Below, piece after piece: positions 33,571 to 34,185 of a DNA stretch of 34,185 nt. The stretch is from a bacterium (GTDB lineage Bacteria; Planctomycetota; Planctomycetia; Isosphaerales; Isosphaeraceae), in assembly GCA_016125085.1 (NCBI GenBank), contig WGMM01000058.1, forward strand, positions 1 to 34,185, written 5' to 3'. Numbering within the stretch: position 1 is the stretch's first letter; every line of letters starts with the position of its first letter. Both the position numbers and the translations under genes were made by a program. Below the pieces are notes generated by a model, which made no database searches, was not told the DNA's origin, and saw nothing but the letters and a program-made list of their open reading frames with translations.

Positions 33571-34044
33571 ATGAGCGAACATCCCCATTTCGATCGCCCG
33601 CTGCGAGCCTATTGCCCGAACTTCCGGCCTCTCGTCGGACGCCCGGAAATCGGCCGGGCGACGAAGGCACTGCTGTATCTATGGGTGCTGCCGACATCGG
33701 CGCTGGCGTTGCCGCTGGTCGCCCTGCGCGCGCTCACGGGCGGGTCGACATTCCTGCACGGGGGTGTGGTGGAAGTGCATGGCCGCCTGGTGCGCCGGGT
33801 GCTGAACTTTGGGCCTTTTCCGGCCGCGGCACTGACGCTGGGGCACGTGGTGCTGAATCAGGACGACACCGCGCGGCGGCTTTATCGCCATCATGAACTG
33901 GTGCACGTGAGGCAGGCAGAGCGCTGGGGCCCTCTGTTCGTGCCGCTGTATCTGGGGCTTGCGGTGCGGACGTGGCGGCGGACCGGCCAGGGCTACTGGG
34001 ATCATCCGTGGGAGGTGGAAGCTCGGGAGATCAGCGGGATTTAA
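33571..34044 (+). CDS. Small membrane-associated protein with HExxH motif
   Basis: This 157-residue protein is not assigned to a characterised family. A hydrophobic segment (about 33-55) is followed by HGGVVEVHGRLVRRVLNFGPFPAAALTLGHVVLNQDD, then YRHHELVHVRQAERWGPLFVPLYLGL, and an end with HPWEVEAREI. His108-Glu109-x-x-His112 fits a zinc-binding HExxH site, and the Glu of WEVEAR could be a third ligand, so a minimal metalloprotease-like fold is possible. The HELVHVRQ.ERWGPLF block resembles that of other uncharacterised bacterial proteins. ATG at 33571 is the only reasonable start. It is divergent from the HAD gene. Catalytic activity is unproven. Confidence 0.75.
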   Translation: MSEHPHFDRPLRAYCPNFRPLVGRPEIGRATKALLYLWVLPTSALALPLVALRALTGGSTFLHGGVVEVHGRLVRRVLNFGPFPAAALTLGHVVLNQDDTARRLYRHHELVHVRQAERWGPLFVPLYLGLAVRTWRRTGQGYWDHPWEVEAREISGI

Positions 34045-34046
34045 TA

Positions 34047-34185
34047 CTACAGTTGCGCTTGAATCAAGGGGATTGTCCCCGGTTCTTGTAGTGGCACATC
34101 CGCGCCACGGCCTGATGTCTGCGACGCCATGTCGACCAGGCCAGCCAGTGTGTCGGCGTCGTGGCCAGCGGCCAGACGAGCCGAA
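34047..34185 (-). CDS. Possible C-terminal end of a minus-strand gene (partial)
   Basis: From the right window edge, one minus-strand frame is open for 45 codons and stops with TAG at 34047-34049, two bases from the stop of the convergent HExxH gene. The product (ARLAAGHDADTLAGLVDMAS, then QTSGRGADVPLQ...) has a normal amino acid mix but no recognisable motif. Open frames of this length are common by chance at this GC content. Listed as a possibility only. Confidence 0.3.
   Translation of the reverse strand, partial: SARLAAGHDADTLAGLVDMASQTSGRGADVPLQEPGTIPLIQAQL

Noticed and set aside
32433..33896. 487-codon plus-strand open frame opposite the HAD hydrolase
   Set aside because: Shadow frame that also runs through the intergenic repeat; no motif.

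Overview
The window looks like a chromosomal piece of a planctomycete (Planctomycetota, perhaps Gemmatales or Isosphaerales; the order is a guess). Four things suggest this. It is GC-rich except for one AT-rich patch. A secreted chitinase carries an N-terminal LESRQMLS motif of the planctomycete LEPR-XLL kind. A HEAT-like exported protein ends in the 'TGEDFGYD..W..W' signature often seen in that phylum. Most tellingly, seven genes belong to the archaeal-type methanopterin/methanofuran C1 pathway that planctomycetes share with methylotrophs and methanogens. No rRNA, tRNA or CRISPR array was seen.

Layout. 1-302 is the end of an ABC exporter half with a degenerate ATPase site; 418-981 is a Uma2-family nuclease; 1108-4476 (minus) is a modular GH18 chitinase. 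4971-8067 is a tightly overlapping three-gene operon (DUF6513/dihydropteroate-synthase-like, DUF447, beta-RFAP synthase), the methanopterin arm. 8078-13987 holds a family 4 uracil-DNA glycosylase, a HEAT-like exported protein, an NHL beta-propeller, a small hypothetical and a fused RsmG-SpoU rRNA methyltransferase. 14041-16775 (minus) is a three-gene ABC-2 exporter operon. 16868-20444 is the methanofuran-like arm: a HisA-like TIM barrel divergent from an ATP-grasp ligase, a MfnF/COG1548 protein and a MfnE-like kinase. 20719-26276 holds an ArnT/PMT-type membrane glycosyltransferase, an exported Mn-type superoxide dismutase, a SAM methyltransferase, 6-phosphogluconate dehydrogenase and a VOC protein.

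From about 26.4 kb the window becomes accessory-like. An exported alpha/beta hydrolase is cut by an in-frame amber codon just before its catalytic histidine. A minus-strand set follows: a single-chain restriction-modification gene split by a frameshift, an AT-rich DUF6338-like membrane protein, and a previously uncalled 51-residue Lys/Pro/Ser-rich protein. The 31.7-32.5 kb gap contains two inverted copies of a REP-like hairpin between identical 30-bp direct repeats. The window closes with a HAD hydrolase, a small HExxH membrane protein and possibly the end of a minus-strand gene.

How the genes work together. The two C1 clusters should supply the two one-carbon carriers used in tetrahydromethanopterin-dependent formaldehyde oxidation or formate metabolism. 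The enzymes that use the carriers (fae, mch, mtd, fhc) are not in this window. The candidate new biology is the DUF6338-like/51-residue pair beside the broken restriction-modification gene, the HisA-like and DUF447 proteins of unknown function in the C1 clusters, and the RsmG-SpoU fusion.
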